33,618 nt of DNA from an uncultured Blautia sp. (lineage in GTDB: Bacteria > Bacillota > Clostridia > Lachnospirales > Lachnospiraceae), in the NCBI RefSeq assembly GCF_937880195.1, contig NZ_CALFLA010000066.1:1-33618 (forward strand). Direction: 5' to 3'. Below are positions 1 through 8,321 of the stretch, in pieces. The translations under genes were made by a program, and so were the position numbers. Each line of letters begins with the position of its first letter. The stretch's first letter is position 1. The notes under the pieces were generated by a model. The model did no database searches. It was given only the letters and a program-made list of their open reading frames with translations, and had not been told where the DNA came from.

Positions 1-2
1 TT

Positions 3-428
3 GAGACAAAGGATCAGATGCCTGCAACTATGATCCGTCTGAACCTTGTAAAAGGTCTTGGACCGGTTCTTCAGATTGCAGAGGGCTGGACAGTTGCTCT
101 TCCTCATGAGGTATCTGACACACTTTGGAAACGTACTGACTATACATGGCCATGCACATGGTTTGCACCAAGATGCGACGGCAAAGACGGCGCATTTAAG
201 GATGCTTACAATGTAATGAACAACTGGGGCGCTAACCACGGAGCAATCTCCTATGGTCATATCGGCGCTGACCTGATCACAATGGCTTCTATGCTGAGAA
301 TCCCGGTTTGCATGCACAATGTTCCGGAAGAGAAGATCTTCCGTCCGGCAGCTTGGAATGCATTCGGAATGGACAAAGAGGGCGCAGATTTCCGCGCTTG
401 CAAGAACTACGGACCTCTTTACAAATAA
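3..428 (+). CDS. fucI: L-fucose isomerase, C-terminal part (cut by window start)
   Basis: L-fucose isomerase converts L-fucose to L-fuculose in the cytoplasm, the first committed step of fucose breakdown. Only the last 141 codons are present; the reading frame is open from base 3 and the true start lies outside the window. The recognisable C-terminal signature includes WGANHG followed by a [24 protein letters not shown] stretch, and the ending [11 protein letters not shown] closely matches the E. coli FucI tail as I remember it. Codons are rich in CGT and CTT, like the ABC importer genes at 26177-30984, which suggests high expression. Downstream is a strong terminator. Mutarotase FucU (14254) and a rhamnulokinase-type kinase (31087) are in the same window but far away, so fucose functions are dispersed. 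Family identity is very secure; D-arabinose isomerase activity is a common side function of the family. Confidence 0.95.
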   Translation, partial: ETKDQMPATMIRLNLVKGLGPVLQIAEGWTVALPHEVSDTLWKRTDYTWPCTWFAPRCDGKDGAFKDAYNVMNNWGANHGAISYGHIGADLITMASMLRIPVCMHNVPEEKIFRPAAWNAFGMDKEGADFRACKNYGPLYK

Positions 429-463
429 GATAAACGGTTATTTTTAATGCCATGATAAAGACG

Positions 464-492
464 ATCCCCCGGATTTTTCCGGGGGATTTTTG
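464..492 (+). terminator. Rho-independent terminator after fucI
   Basis: A perfect 9-bp GC-rich stem (ATCCCCCGG at 464-472, CCGGGGGAT at 479-487) encloses a 6-base loop and runs into a T tract. It lies 36 bases after the fucI stop and separates fucI from the next operon. Confidence 0.93.
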
Positions 493-528
493 TGATGGAT
501 CAACGAAAAATGAAAAGCCTAAAATCTC

Positions 529-557
529 TTGAAAAGGGGTAGGCAATCTATTATAAT
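529..557 (+). promoter_or_regulatory. Sigma-A-type promoter of the W-x-D/FtsK operon
   Basis: TTGAAA at 529-534 and TATAAT at 552-557 are separated by exactly 17 bases. Transcription would start near 564, giving a roughly 45-base leader before the ATG at 610. No other good promoter is visible before 7291, so all six genes could be one transcript. Confidence 0.8.
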
Positions 558-609
558 ATTATTAAATATTTTGTAATTATTTCAAACTATAGATATTAGA
601 GGTGAAATT

Positions 610-828
610 ATGGGATTTCTTGCGGAAACAATGGCTTTTGAAATGGCTGTAAACCGGCTTGGAAATTCTGTTAGAAAGGCATCGGTTTTGTGGCAGGATG
701 AAAATTACAGACAGCTGTCGGAATCAGTTGCTTCTTTGGGAAACAGTTCGAGAATGGTTGTGGAATCGGGAAGCAGAAGCCGAAAAGCGGTGGAGGCATT
801 TGAAAAAATAAACAGTGAAATCTGCTAG
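610..828 (+). CDS. Small helical W-x-D protein 1 (WXG100-like)
   Basis: A 72-residue, mostly helical protein with no signal peptide or membrane segment. The middle carries W28-Q-D30 followed by E-N-Y33, where a WXG100 protein would have the W-x-G turn between its two helices. Two other genes in the operon (1627 and 1918) share the same W-x-D turn at similar depth. At 72 residues it is shorter than the usual ~100 for WXG100 proteins. The start is supported by GAGGTG at 600-605. By analogy with Esx proteins it could be a substrate or partner of the FtsK-like ATPase encoded downstream, but that is inference; I recognise no named family with certainty. Confidence 0.7.
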   Translation: MGFLAETMAFEMAVNRLGNSVRKASVLWQDENYRQLSESVASLGNSSRMVVESGSRSRKAVEAFEKINSEIC

Positions 829-842
829 GAGGCATTAAGGTT

Positions 843-1601
843 ATGAAGGCTTCAGTGTCAATGGAGGCATTGCAGGATGTAAAACATGCCTTGGAAAAAT
901 TTGCAGGAGATATTACCGGGATCACCACCAGAGTTGAAAGACATGTAGGACAGACTCTTGAATCAGGAAGGGCGAGCCTGAATAAGGCTGAGACAGCAGT
1001 TCAGGAAAGCAGAAATAAAGTAAGAGAGCTTTCTGATGAGTTGGAGCGTGTAACCCGTGAGCTTACACAGACAAGGGACGAATATCAGCAGTGCTTGAGT
1101 AAAATAGATTTTCTTACAGGACAGATAAAAAAAACAGAGGCAGAAATCAGCCAGACAGAATCCGAACTTCGGGCTGCCAGAAGCAGTCAGCAGTCTGCTT
1201 TACAGTCAGAGGACTCCTCCGATGTCCAAAGCAGCAGTGCAGAAGTATCTGCGCTGGAAACTCAGATAAGCAGGCTTAAGAGCCAGCTTAAAAATCTGGA
1301 GGTGCAGAGAGACGGTGAGCATAACAGACGGAGAATGCTGTATACCAGACAGAATGAACTGGACAGCAGACGGAGGAGCTGCCAGGAGAAACTGGAAGAG
1401 GAAAAGAGCCGTCTTGTACGCAGAGAGGATAAACAGAGAAGATTAAAGGACGCTTACAGGAATATGGAAAGAGAGCTGACGGCTTATGTGAATGCCGTAC
1501 GTAATCTGGAGATGGCTTCTCACAGAACGGCAGGCAGCAATATAAGCGCAGTACAAAAATGTATCCGAAGCATTGAGCGTTATCTGCGTACGTCTCTTTA
1601 A
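843..1601 (+). CDS. Long coiled-coil protein of the FtsK operon
   Basis: A 252-residue, very hydrophilic protein dominated by heptad-like repeats rich in E, K, R, Q and L. Two long helical stretches (about residues 20-115 and 135-230) are joined by a Ser/Asp/Gln-rich linker around residues 112-135, consistent with a long antiparallel hairpin. No signal peptide, membrane segment or catalytic motif is visible. The RBS AGGAGG at 827-832 overlaps the previous stop region, so translation is tightly linked to the first W-x-D gene. The architecture recalls helical-hairpin secretion partners or rod-like tethers, but no specific family is recognised. Its position between W-x-D genes suggests a structural component or large substrate of the same system. 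Confidence 0.75.
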   Translation: MKASVSMEALQDVKHALEKFAGDITGITTRVERHVGQTLESGRASLNKAETAVQESRNKVRELSDELERVTRELTQTRDEYQQCLSKIDFLTGQIKKTEAEISQTESELRAARSSQQSALQSEDSSDVQSSSAEVSALETQISRLKSQLKNLEVQRDGEHNRRRMLYTRQNELDSRRRSCQEKLEEEKSRLVRREDKQRRLKDAYRNMERELTAYVNAVRNLEMASHRTAGSNISAVQKCIRSIERYLRTSL

Positions 1602-1626
1602 AAAATAAAAAGTAAGGAGAATGAAT

Positions 1627-1908
1627 ATGGCAAAAGGAGTATCAGTAGAAAGTCCGGCTGTGGAAAGCGGAATCAGATGCTGCCAGACTTCTATACAGGA
1701 ACTTGTAACTTCCATAAAAAAATTAAGTCACAGCTATCAGATGGCAGGGGCAGGAGGCTGGCATGACCAAAAGTATAAAGAATTGGGAATAATCCTGCAC
1801 GAGTGCTGTCAGGCAATGGAAGTGCCTGCAAGGGAACTTCAGGATTGTCTTGTAAAACTGGAGGCATTATTAAAGACCATCCAAAAATATGAGTCCACTG
1901 GTTTATAG
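1627..1908 (+). CDS. Small helical W-x-D protein 2 (WXG100-like)
   Basis: A 93-residue protein with the turn G44-W45-H-D47 followed by Q-K-Y50, flanked by two helices, as expected for a WXG100-like hairpin but with Asp in place of Gly. The chosen ATG at 1627 is 7 bases after AAGGAG (1614-1619); the upstream in-frame ATG at 1621 sits too close to that site. It contains an unusual C18-C19 pair and two further Cys near residues 60-61. No signal peptide is present. It shares the turn with the products at 610 and 1918. Its stop lies within the RBS of the next gene, implying coupled translation. The role as a secreted partner of the FtsK-like ATPase is inferred from context only. Confidence 0.75.
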   Translation: MAKGVSVESPAVESGIRCCQTSIQELVTSIKKLSHSYQMAGAGGWHDQKYKELGIILHECCQAMEVPARELQDCLVKLEALLKTIQKYESTGL

Positions 1909-1917
1909 GAGGGGATT

Positions 1918-2187
1918 ATGGCTGTAAAAGCTTCGCCGGAAGTGATCCGGGATATGGAAAAAGAATTATTGAAAACCGCTCAGGATCTGGAAAGGATTAG
2001 CAGCGGAATACAGACGGTGTTAAAAAGATCTCCACAGTGGGATGATGAGCAGTCCATACAGTTTATGATGCTGATGAAAAAGATTGCGCAGCTTACGGCA
2101 CAGCCCTCTCAGACTTTGCGGGCAGCAGCGCCTAAGCTGGAAAATCTGGCTCAGGCTCTGGACGAGTATGGAAATATAAGGTTTTGA
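1918..2187 (+). CDS. Small helical W-x-D protein 3 (WXG100-like)
   Basis: An 89-residue helical protein with W41-D-D43-E-Q-S at the predicted turn between two helices (about residues 8-36 and 44-85). Length and helix-turn-helix layout fit the WXG100/Esx superfamily, but the Gly of W-x-G is replaced by Asp as in the two sister proteins. The RBS is AGGAGGGG at 1907-1914, directly at the previous stop. The sequence beyond the turn (an LMKKIAQLTAQP-type segment) does not resemble the sister proteins, so the three are diverged paralogues or only structurally alike. It is probably a partner of the ATPase at 2975; no toxin domain is attached. Confidence 0.75.
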   Translation: MAVKASPEVIRDMEKELLKTAQDLERISSGIQTVLKRSPQWDDEQSIQFMMLMKKIAQLTAQPSQTLRAAAPKLENLAQALDEYGNIRF

Positions 2188-2201
2188 GAGGAAAAGGGAT
2201 A

Positions 2202-2936
2202 ATGGGAGAGACAGAAAATAATAAAGAATCAAAAGTGTGTATATATCATCCAATGAAAGAAGCAGTGACTGTCTGTGCAAAATGTGGGAAATGGATTTGT
2301 GAAGACTGCGCATCGGCAGGGCTTATCAGAGGAGGAGAGCTGAAAGGGCGATCCCTGTGTTTTTCCTGCGCGGAAGAGCTTGTGCAGAAAAAGCTTCAAA
2401 AATTAAGTTCAGGAAAAGATATAAAGAGAAAATACTGGATCCGACTGGCAATCGGCGCAGTAGTTGGAATAGCGGTAGGATGCCTGCTGGCAGGAAATTT
2501 CCCGGGAAGTCCGATTGATACAGGAATCGGAGGCGTACTTTTTCGGATTTTGTGGGCAATAACCGGAGTGGCGCTTCTGGGCGCGCCGAGAGAATTTATG
2601 GGAAACTACTGGAAAATGTACATGATACTGAAATCCCTAAAATATGACGGACTGTTTGTTCGAATTTTAAAATCGATTGTTAAAGCAGTTGTCAGTCTTC
2701 TTTATAGTATTTTTAAAACTGTATGGGATGTTGTGGCAAAGCTTTTTGAAGGAAAAAAGAGAGAAAAATATATTTCTGATAAAATAGAAAGAAACCTGAA
2801 AATCAAAAAGTGCATTATGGAGTACAGGACTTCCTGTCAGGACGGAAATCATTCTGTGGAAGCAGAAACTTTGCATACACAAAAACAGCGGGAACTCAGC
2901 GAGATGCTTACCGTTGCAGTATGTGAACCGGAATAG
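2202..2936 (+). CDS. B-box-like zinc-finger membrane protein
   Basis: A 244-residue protein with an N-terminal cysteine cluster: C13-x2-H16-P, C25-x2-C28, C33-x2-C36 and C53-x2-C56. This is enough for two zinc ions and resembles the B-box-type fingers found on many bacterial membrane proteins. Two hydrophobic stretches follow, at about residues 78-98 and 105-125, then a basic amphipathic region (about 140-195) and a charged helical tail. It is likely anchored in the membrane with the zinc domain on the cytoplasmic side. The ATG at 2202 is preferred over an upstream TTG overlapping the prior stop, since AGAGG/AAGGG precedes it. It is the only clearly membrane-embedded product in the operon, so it could be the membrane anchor or channel component for the ATPase (inference). 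Confidence 0.75.
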   Translation: MGETENNKESKVCIYHPMKEAVTVCAKCGKWICEDCASAGLIRGGELKGRSLCFSCAEELVQKKLQKLSSGKDIKRKYWIRLAIGAVVGIAVGCLLAGNFPGSPIDTGIGGVLFRILWAITGVALLGAPREFMGNYWKMYMILKSLKYDGLFVRILKSIVKAVVSLLYSIFKTVWDVVAKLFEGKKREKYISDKIERNLKIKKCIMEYRTSCQDGNHSVEAETLHTQKQRELSEMLTVAVCEPE

Positions 2937-2974
2937 GGGAAACAAGATAAGGGGTTTGAGAGAAAGGCGCAAAT

Positions 2975-5900
2975 ATGACAGTATTGAATTTAGACCAGAT
3001 ATTGGAAAAGATAGAGGGGCTAAACAGTAATCTTCATCTGTTGGAGCAGATGGAGATTACGAACGAGAGAGCAGCACAGAAGAAAAAGGAAGAAATTTTA
3101 AATAAGACTGCCTATCGTATAGAAGATTACAATAGCAGGCTTCAGAGTATGAGAGGAGCTTTAGAACAAAGATTTGAAGAAATTATAGGAAATACATCTC
3201 ATTTGTTGCATAATATAGATACTCGGATCAGGTCTATCAAATCCTGGAGTCTAAAAAGAGCTTATGTAAAAAGCCAGGAACAGCAGGAGCCGCAAAACTT
3301 GAATACATTGGATCAGTGCGAACGGGCTCTTAGCATGTTTAAAATGCGGGCAGATGATGTGGAATATGGTTCAGGAAGCGCAAGCGTATTTCATTCAGAA
3401 AAAGAGATTAAATTAAGAGCATATACAGAGCTGCAGCAAGAACTTGTTTTTTTTGGTGATCAGATGTTTCAGAACAGACAACAGATTCTTGTAAACAGCC
3501 TGAATGAATATCGTAACCACTTTCAGAGAGAAATAGAGGAAAAGGAACAGACCAGAAGCAGAGAACTGGCTCGCCTTTCAGCTGAAGAAAAGGATCGGAA
3601 GGAAAGACTGTATGACAGTATTGAGAAGAATCTGGAAATGCGGTTCCCTTCTCAGTGGATGGAGGAGCTGGTAAAATTTCATGAAGAACTGATGCCCGGA
3701 ATCGCTAAAATTAATACATCACAAAAGAAACTGGGCGGTCTGGAGAACGCTTTTAGCCTTTTTTATAATATAAGCTGGATCAAAGACCAGAGGATCAAGG
3801 GAATTGTAGAAAAAAAGTTTGAGCAATTTCTGGTAGATGAAAGAAAACAACTGGCCTTTTTCTATGGAATGTCTGAAAGCGGAAAATCTTCCTGCATTGT
3901 TCAGACAGATAAAGCGTACCAGGAACAGGCTGTGAAATTTTTTAACAATCTGATACTTTCCGCATTATTCTGCGTACCTGTAGGAAATCTGGAATTTACA
4001 GTAATAGATCCAGTAAAAAAAGGAACCAGTATTTCTGCTTTTTATACATTAAAACAGAAGAATAAGAAACTTTTTGGAGAAAAAATATATACGGAAGCTA
4101 TAGAGATCAGTGAAAAGATCAGAGGATTTAGCGACCGTGTAACAAGAAATCAGCAGGAAAATACAGAAACTGGAGCAAACGGCACAGAAATTCTGTTGCT
4201 TTATGATTTTTCAAGAGAAAAATACAAAGAAGTTTTGCCGCATCTTGCGAATATTGCAGAAAATGGCGGAAAATGTGGAATCCATATCTGGGGCTTAGCA
4301 TCAGCGAACCATGAAAATGCACCGGATAACCGTAAAAACGAAGATTTTGATCTGTTTATGAGTCTATCTAAGGTAATTGTGCAGAAGGAAACTCTTTTCA
4401 GTATATTTCCATGTTATTGTTTTCCATTTATGTTTATGGAGACAGAATCAGCAAAAAAACTTATAGATCAGTATCTTCTTTATCTGAACAATATCAATGG
4501 GCAGTCCAATGGATTTCCATCTCTTTTGCAGACAGTTGTTTTTTCAAAAAACCAGGAAGAAGCAAACGCTGCCGCGTCAAGACTTTATTATCTGAGAAAT
4601 ATGTATGGAAGCGAAACACAGATTCAGGAAAGCATAAAAGAATTTCCCCAGGAGCTTGTTGTAGGAATGGTTTCTTACCCGGCTTCTATTTTTGAGACAA
4701 GCGCGGCAAACAAGGAACTTCTTGCGGCTCTGGGAGGCGCTTGTGGGGACGGCAGGCTTTCGCAGGGGATCGAGCTTCCACTGACCTTGGATATGAAAAA
4801 AGGATTTGACCTTTATCTGGAATGTCCGACAGAAAACAGAGAGAAGATCCTGGGACTTACTCATGCTGTCATATGGAAATTTTTATCCTCATTGCCTGTG
4901 GGCAAAGGCAATGTCTGTATTTTTGACGGAAAGCAGAGAGGAAACAGTATTATTCCTTTCCTTGAATTTAAGCAGCGCTGCCCGGAAGCTTTTGATGAAA
5001 AAATATATACTTCCCAGGAAGATATGTATGAACGTCTGAGGGTGATGAACAGACATATTGACGAGTTTATTCAGGAGAAGCTAGGCAACCGCTTCCCGGA
5101 CTTCTGGGAATACAATAAAAATACCCCCAACCGCTCTGAAGCGGCAACTCTCCTTGTTCTTTATGATTTTCCAAACGGTATGGACAAAAGAAATCTGGAG
5201 CTTCTTCAGAATGTGATCCAGAACGGAAGACGATGCGGAATTTATACCCTGATCTGCCATAACCCGGAAGTTGCTTTTTCCGGCTACGAAAATATAGAGT
5301 TCTATATGAAAGAGATCAGGGAAGAATGTGAAACAATGGAATACAGAGGCAGCCAGCTTTTTGTTGTGTCCTTTGAATCTCCTGCAGAGGTTATGAAGCT
5401 TCCTTCTGACGAAGTAATAGAGAATTTTATTTCCAGCTACATAAAAAAATTGGAAAAGATCAAGAAAAAAGGAATCTCCTTTGCCGATATCCTGCCGGAA
5501 GATCTGTTTCAGACAAATTCTGCTGGAAAACTTTCTATACCTGTGGGTATTGGAGACAGGGATGCGGTAGTAAACCTGGTAATGGGAGAAGGATCTTCAC
5601 ATCACGGACTGATCGCAGGAGCGACCGGTTCCGGTAAGTCGACGCTTCTTCATACCATTATCATGAGCAGTATGATGAACTACAGTCCCGATCAGCTTCA
5701 ACTGTATCTGATGGATTTTAAAAGCGGTACAGAATTTAAAATCTATGAATCAGAAAGACTCCCTCATATCAGGCTTCTTGCTCTGGACGCCATGCAGGAA
5801 TTTGGAGAGAGTATCCTGGAAAATCTGGTTGAGGAAATGGAACACAGGGCAGAACTGTTTAAGGAAGAAGCAGGAGGCGTAACCTCAGTAAAAGATTATG

Positions 5901-7291
5901 TGAGGATAACCGGAAATCCCATGCCAAGGCTTCTGGTAATTATTGACGAATTTCAGATTCTCTTTAATGATGCGGCAAACAGAAAGGTGGCAGAGCATTG
6001 TTCGGAACTGGCAAAACGTATTGTAACAGAAGGCCGTGCCTTTGGTATTCACCTTCTTATGGCAACTCAGTCTATGAGAGGCCTTTCCAATATGACTTTA
6101 ATATCCGGTATTGTAGAGCAGATGCTGATCCGTGTTGGTCTGAAATGTGGAGAATCAGATATCCGTTATCTTTTTGGAAGTGAAGACTATGGAAAAATCC
6201 AGACTATGATGAAGGGACCTCTTGGAACTGCTGTCATGAATCTGGATTATACAGAAAAACCGAATACAGGATTCAGAGTAGCATATCTGGACGACGATAC
6301 TCAGAAGGAGTATTTGAAGAAGATCAGCTCCCGTTTCTCTGATTATCCTTCAGAGCTTCAGATTTTTGAGGGAAAACGGACAGAAGATCTGCTGGATCAT
6401 TTCAAAAAAGAAGGTATGGGACTTACGGAAGATTTCCCGGCGCATATTCTTGTAGGAGAACCCATAAAGGTTGCACCTCCCTATGAGATTGTAGTTGACA
6501 AAAAGAGAAAGCATAACCTTCTTGTATGCGGATCAGATGTAAAAATGACCCGGCGTATTATAAATAATTATATGATCAGCGCTCTTATGAATAAAAATGT
6601 TTCGGTGTACTGTGCAGACGGAGATATTCTGGTGGATGACGAATCTGCAAAACCTTTTTATGATATGCTTGGAGAATGGAGTGGCCGCTTTACTCTTGCC
6701 CTGGACAGAGGAGAAATTATACAGATGATCGATCAGCTGTATAAAGAGTATCTGGAAAGAAAAAAGAAAAATAAAAAGGATCAGATATTTGTAATCTTTC
6801 GGAATCTTCAATTCCTGGATATCGTAGAGATGATGATGAAAGGCGAAAAAGTGGAAAGAGGGGACTATTTGGAGGAAGAGTCTGCTTCCCTAGGGAATGA
6901 ATTTTCCAGTCCCATGGACGCATTTAATTTTGATATGAATTTTTCAGCTCCGGTTTCTGAGGATACCATGCAAGTGGGAGATAAGCTGATGAAGCTTATT
7001 GAAACAGGAGGAATGTACGGAATTTCATTTGTGGTTTCTTCTCTGGAATTTCAGACTATCAAGGATTCTATGTTCTCCTATGGAAATAACGCTGCGAAAA
7101 ATTTCCCGGAGAGGATTGTATTTTCTCTTTCACAGAATGATGCGGAATATCTTCTGGACGATGTTTCTGTTTCCGGTCTGGGAGATAATACTGTATATTT
7201 CACTGACGGAATCAGAGAAAAAATGCAAATAAAACCATATTTAACACCGGATCTGGAGCAGCTGAGAGATTATCTGGATAAATTGCAGTAA
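2975..7291 (+). CDS. FtsK/SpoIIIE (EssC/EccC-like) ATPase with four tandem modules
   Basis: A 1438-residue motor protein. Residues 1-240 are charged and helical. Then come four related NTPase modules. Module 1 has an intact Walker A (G298 to S305, ending SGKS) and a Walker-B-like Y410-D411-F412. Module 2 has a ruined P-loop (617-624) and Y730-D731-F732. Module 3 is the canonical FtsK core, with GATGSGKST at 882-890 and IIDEF with D991-E992. Module 4 has a decayed P-loop (1186-1193) and R1276-N1277 in place of the Walker B acids. Each module repeats an NG-x2-CGIH-like strand (430-437, 750-757, 1019-1026, 1343-1351). No FHA domain and no convincing transmembrane helix is seen, unlike EssC. The neighbouring W-x-D proteins suggest protein export, as in type VII secretion, rather than DNA pumping. 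The family call is secure; the function is inferred. Confidence 0.9.
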   Translation: MTVLNLDQILEKIEGLNSNLHLLEQMEITNERAAQKKKEEILNKTAYRIEDYNSRLQSMRGALEQRFEEIIGNTSHLLHNIDTRIRSIKSWSLKRAYVKSQEQQEPQNLNTLDQCERALSMFKMRADDVEYGSGSASVFHSEKEIKLRAYTELQQELVFFGDQMFQNRQQILVNSLNEYRNHFQREIEEKEQTRSRELARLSAEEKDRKERLYDSIEKNLEMRFPSQWMEELVKFHEELMPGIAKINTSQKKLGGLENAFSLFYNISWIKDQRIKGIVEKKFEQFLVDERKQLAFFYGMSESGKSSCIVQTDKAYQEQAVKFFNNLILSALFCVPVGNLEFTVIDPVKKGTSISAFYTLKQKNKKLFGEKIYTEAIEISEKIRGFSDRVTRNQQENTETGANGTEILLLYDFSREKYKEVLPHLANIAENGGKCGIHIWGLASANHENAPDNRKNEDFDLFMSLSKVIVQKETLFSIFPCYCFPFMFMETESAKKLIDQYLLYLNNINGQSNGFPSLLQTVVFSKNQEEANAAASRLYYLRNMYGSETQIQESIKEFPQELVVGMVSYPASIFETSAANKELLAALGGACGDGRLSQGIELPLTLDMKKGFDLYLECPTENREKILGLTHAVIWKFLSSLPVGKGNVCIFDGKQRGNSIIPFLEFKQRCPEAFDEKIYTSQEDMYERLRVMNRHIDEFIQEKLGNRFPDFWEYNKNTPNRSEAATLLVLYDFPNGMDKRNLELLQNVIQNGRRCGIYTLICHNPEVAFSGYENIEFYMKEIREECETMEYRGSQLFVVSFESPAEVMKLPSDEVIENFISSYIKKLEKIKKKGISFADILPEDLFQTNSAGKLSIPVGIGDRDAVVNLVMGEGSSHHGLIAGATGSGKSTLLHTIIMSSMMNYSPDQLQLYLMDFKSGTEFKIYESERLPHIRLLALDAMQEFGESILENLVEEMEHRAELFKEEAGGVTSVKDYVRITGNPMPRLLVIIDEFQILFNDAANRKVAEHCSELAKRIVTEGRAFGIHLLMATQSMRGLSNMTLISGIVEQMLIRVGLKCGESDIRYLFGSEDYGKIQTMMKGPLGTAVMNLDYTEKPNTGFRVAYLDDDTQKEYLKKISSRFSDYPSELQIFEGKRTEDLLDHFKKEGMGLTEDFPAHILVGEPIKVAPPYEIVVDKKRKHNLLVCGSDVKMTRRIINNYMISALMNKNVSVYCADGDILVDDESAKPFYDMLGEWSGRFTLALDRGEIIQMIDQLYKEYLERKKKNKKDQIFVIFRNLQFLDIVEMMMKGEKVERGDYLEEESASLGNEFSSPMDAFNFDMNFSAPVSEDTMQVGDKLMKLIETGGMYGISFVVSSLEFQTIKDSMFSYGNNAAKNFPERIVFSLSQNDAEYLLDDVSVSGLGDNTVYFTDGIREKMQIKPYLTPDLEQLRDYLDKLQ

Positions 7292-7309
7292 AAGATCTGA
7301 CTTCTCAGA

Positions 7310-7346
7310 AAAAGGGGAACTGTTTAAAAAAGCAGCTTCCCCTTTT
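7310..7346 (+). terminator. Probable terminator closing the FtsK operon
   Basis: AAAAGGGGAA (7310-7319) pairs with TTCCCCTTTT (7337-7346). The stem is extended by CTG/CAG with one bulged C, and the loop is A-rich. The T tract after the stem is short (the last four bases of the arm), so termination may be partial. Confidence 0.65.
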
Positions 7347-7412
7347 CAAATATGGGGGATTTTTTCAATAGGATAAAATCATTGACAGATAGAAAATGGA
7401 GAAAAGGAAAGT

Positions 7413-8321
7413 ATGGATGTTTTATCAAGATGCACGTTATGTCCCAGAAACTGCAAGGTAAACAGAGCAGATGGGGAAAATGGTGTCTGCGGCGCTAAAG
7501 GGAGAAAGATTCTTGCTGCACGGGCTGCTCTCCATATGTGGGAGGAGCCATGTATTTCAGGAAATAGAGGCTCAGGGGCAGTGTTCTTTTCTGGCTGTCC
7601 TTTAAGGTGCGTATACTGTCAGAATTATGATATTGCGCGTACACAGGTGGGAATGGAAATCAGTGAGGAACGTCTGGGAGAGATTTTTCTGGAACTTAAG
7701 GAAAAGGGCGCGGCTAATATTAATCTGGTAACGCCTACTCATTACACGCCTCAGATCATTCGGGCAGTAAAAAGAGCAAGGAAAGAGGGAATGAGCCTTC
7801 CTGTAGTATATAACTGCAGCGGGTATGAAAAGGTAGAAACTCTTAAAATGCTGGAAGGGATTGTGGATATTTATCTGACAGATTTTAAATATATGGAAAA
7901 ACAGTGGGCTGAGAAATATTCCAAAGCCCCAGACTATCCAGAAAGAGCAAAGGAAGCCCTTGCAGAGATGGTCCGTCAGACGGGAAGGGCAGTGTTTGAC
8001 AGTGAAGGAATGATGAAATCAGGAGTGATCGTCCGTCACCTTCTTTTACCTGGGCGTGTAAAAAATGCCAAAGCAGTTGTAAAGTATGTGTTTGAAACCT
8101 ATGGAGATCAGGTATATTTAAGCCTGATGAACCAGTATACGCCTTTGCCCCAGGTAAAAAAAGACTTCCCGGAGCTGAACCGGAAAGTCACAAAAAAAGA
8201 GTATGAGCGCCTTTTATCCTATGCACTGGATCTGGGTGTGGAAAACGCCTTTATCCAGGAAGGAGAAACGGCAAAAGAAAGTTTTATTCCAATGTTTGAC
8301 TATGAGGGGCTTCGCCGTTAA
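7413..8321 (+). CDS. PflX-like radical SAM protein
   Basis: A 302-residue cytoplasmic radical SAM enzyme related to pyruvate-formate-lyase-activating proteins (the COG1313/PflX type). The radical SAM cluster motif is C62-x3-C66-x2-C69. An extra N-terminal cysteine set (C7, C10, C14, C26) matches the C-x2-C-x3-C signature of this subgroup and could hold another metal site. The TDFKY segment and the rest of the TIM-barrel core are intact. The start has an AAAAGGA site at 7402-7408. No glycyl radical enzyme is encoded next to it, so it is probably not a dedicated activase; its substrate is unknown. Its 3' end overlaps the convergent flavoprotein gene by 38 bases. Confidence 0.88.
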   Translation: MDVLSRCTLCPRNCKVNRADGENGVCGAKGRKILAARAALHMWEEPCISGNRGSGAVFFSGCPLRCVYCQNYDIARTQVGMEISEERLGEIFLELKEKGAANINLVTPTHYTPQIIRAVKRARKEGMSLPVVYNCSGYEKVETLKMLEGIVDIYLTDFKYMEKQWAEKYSKAPDYPERAKEALAEMVRQTGRAVFDSEGMMKSGVIVRHLLLPGRVKNAKAVVKYVFETYGDQVYLSLMNQYTPLPQVKKDFPELNRKVTKKEYERLLSYALDLGVENAFIQEGETAKESFIPMFDYEGLRR

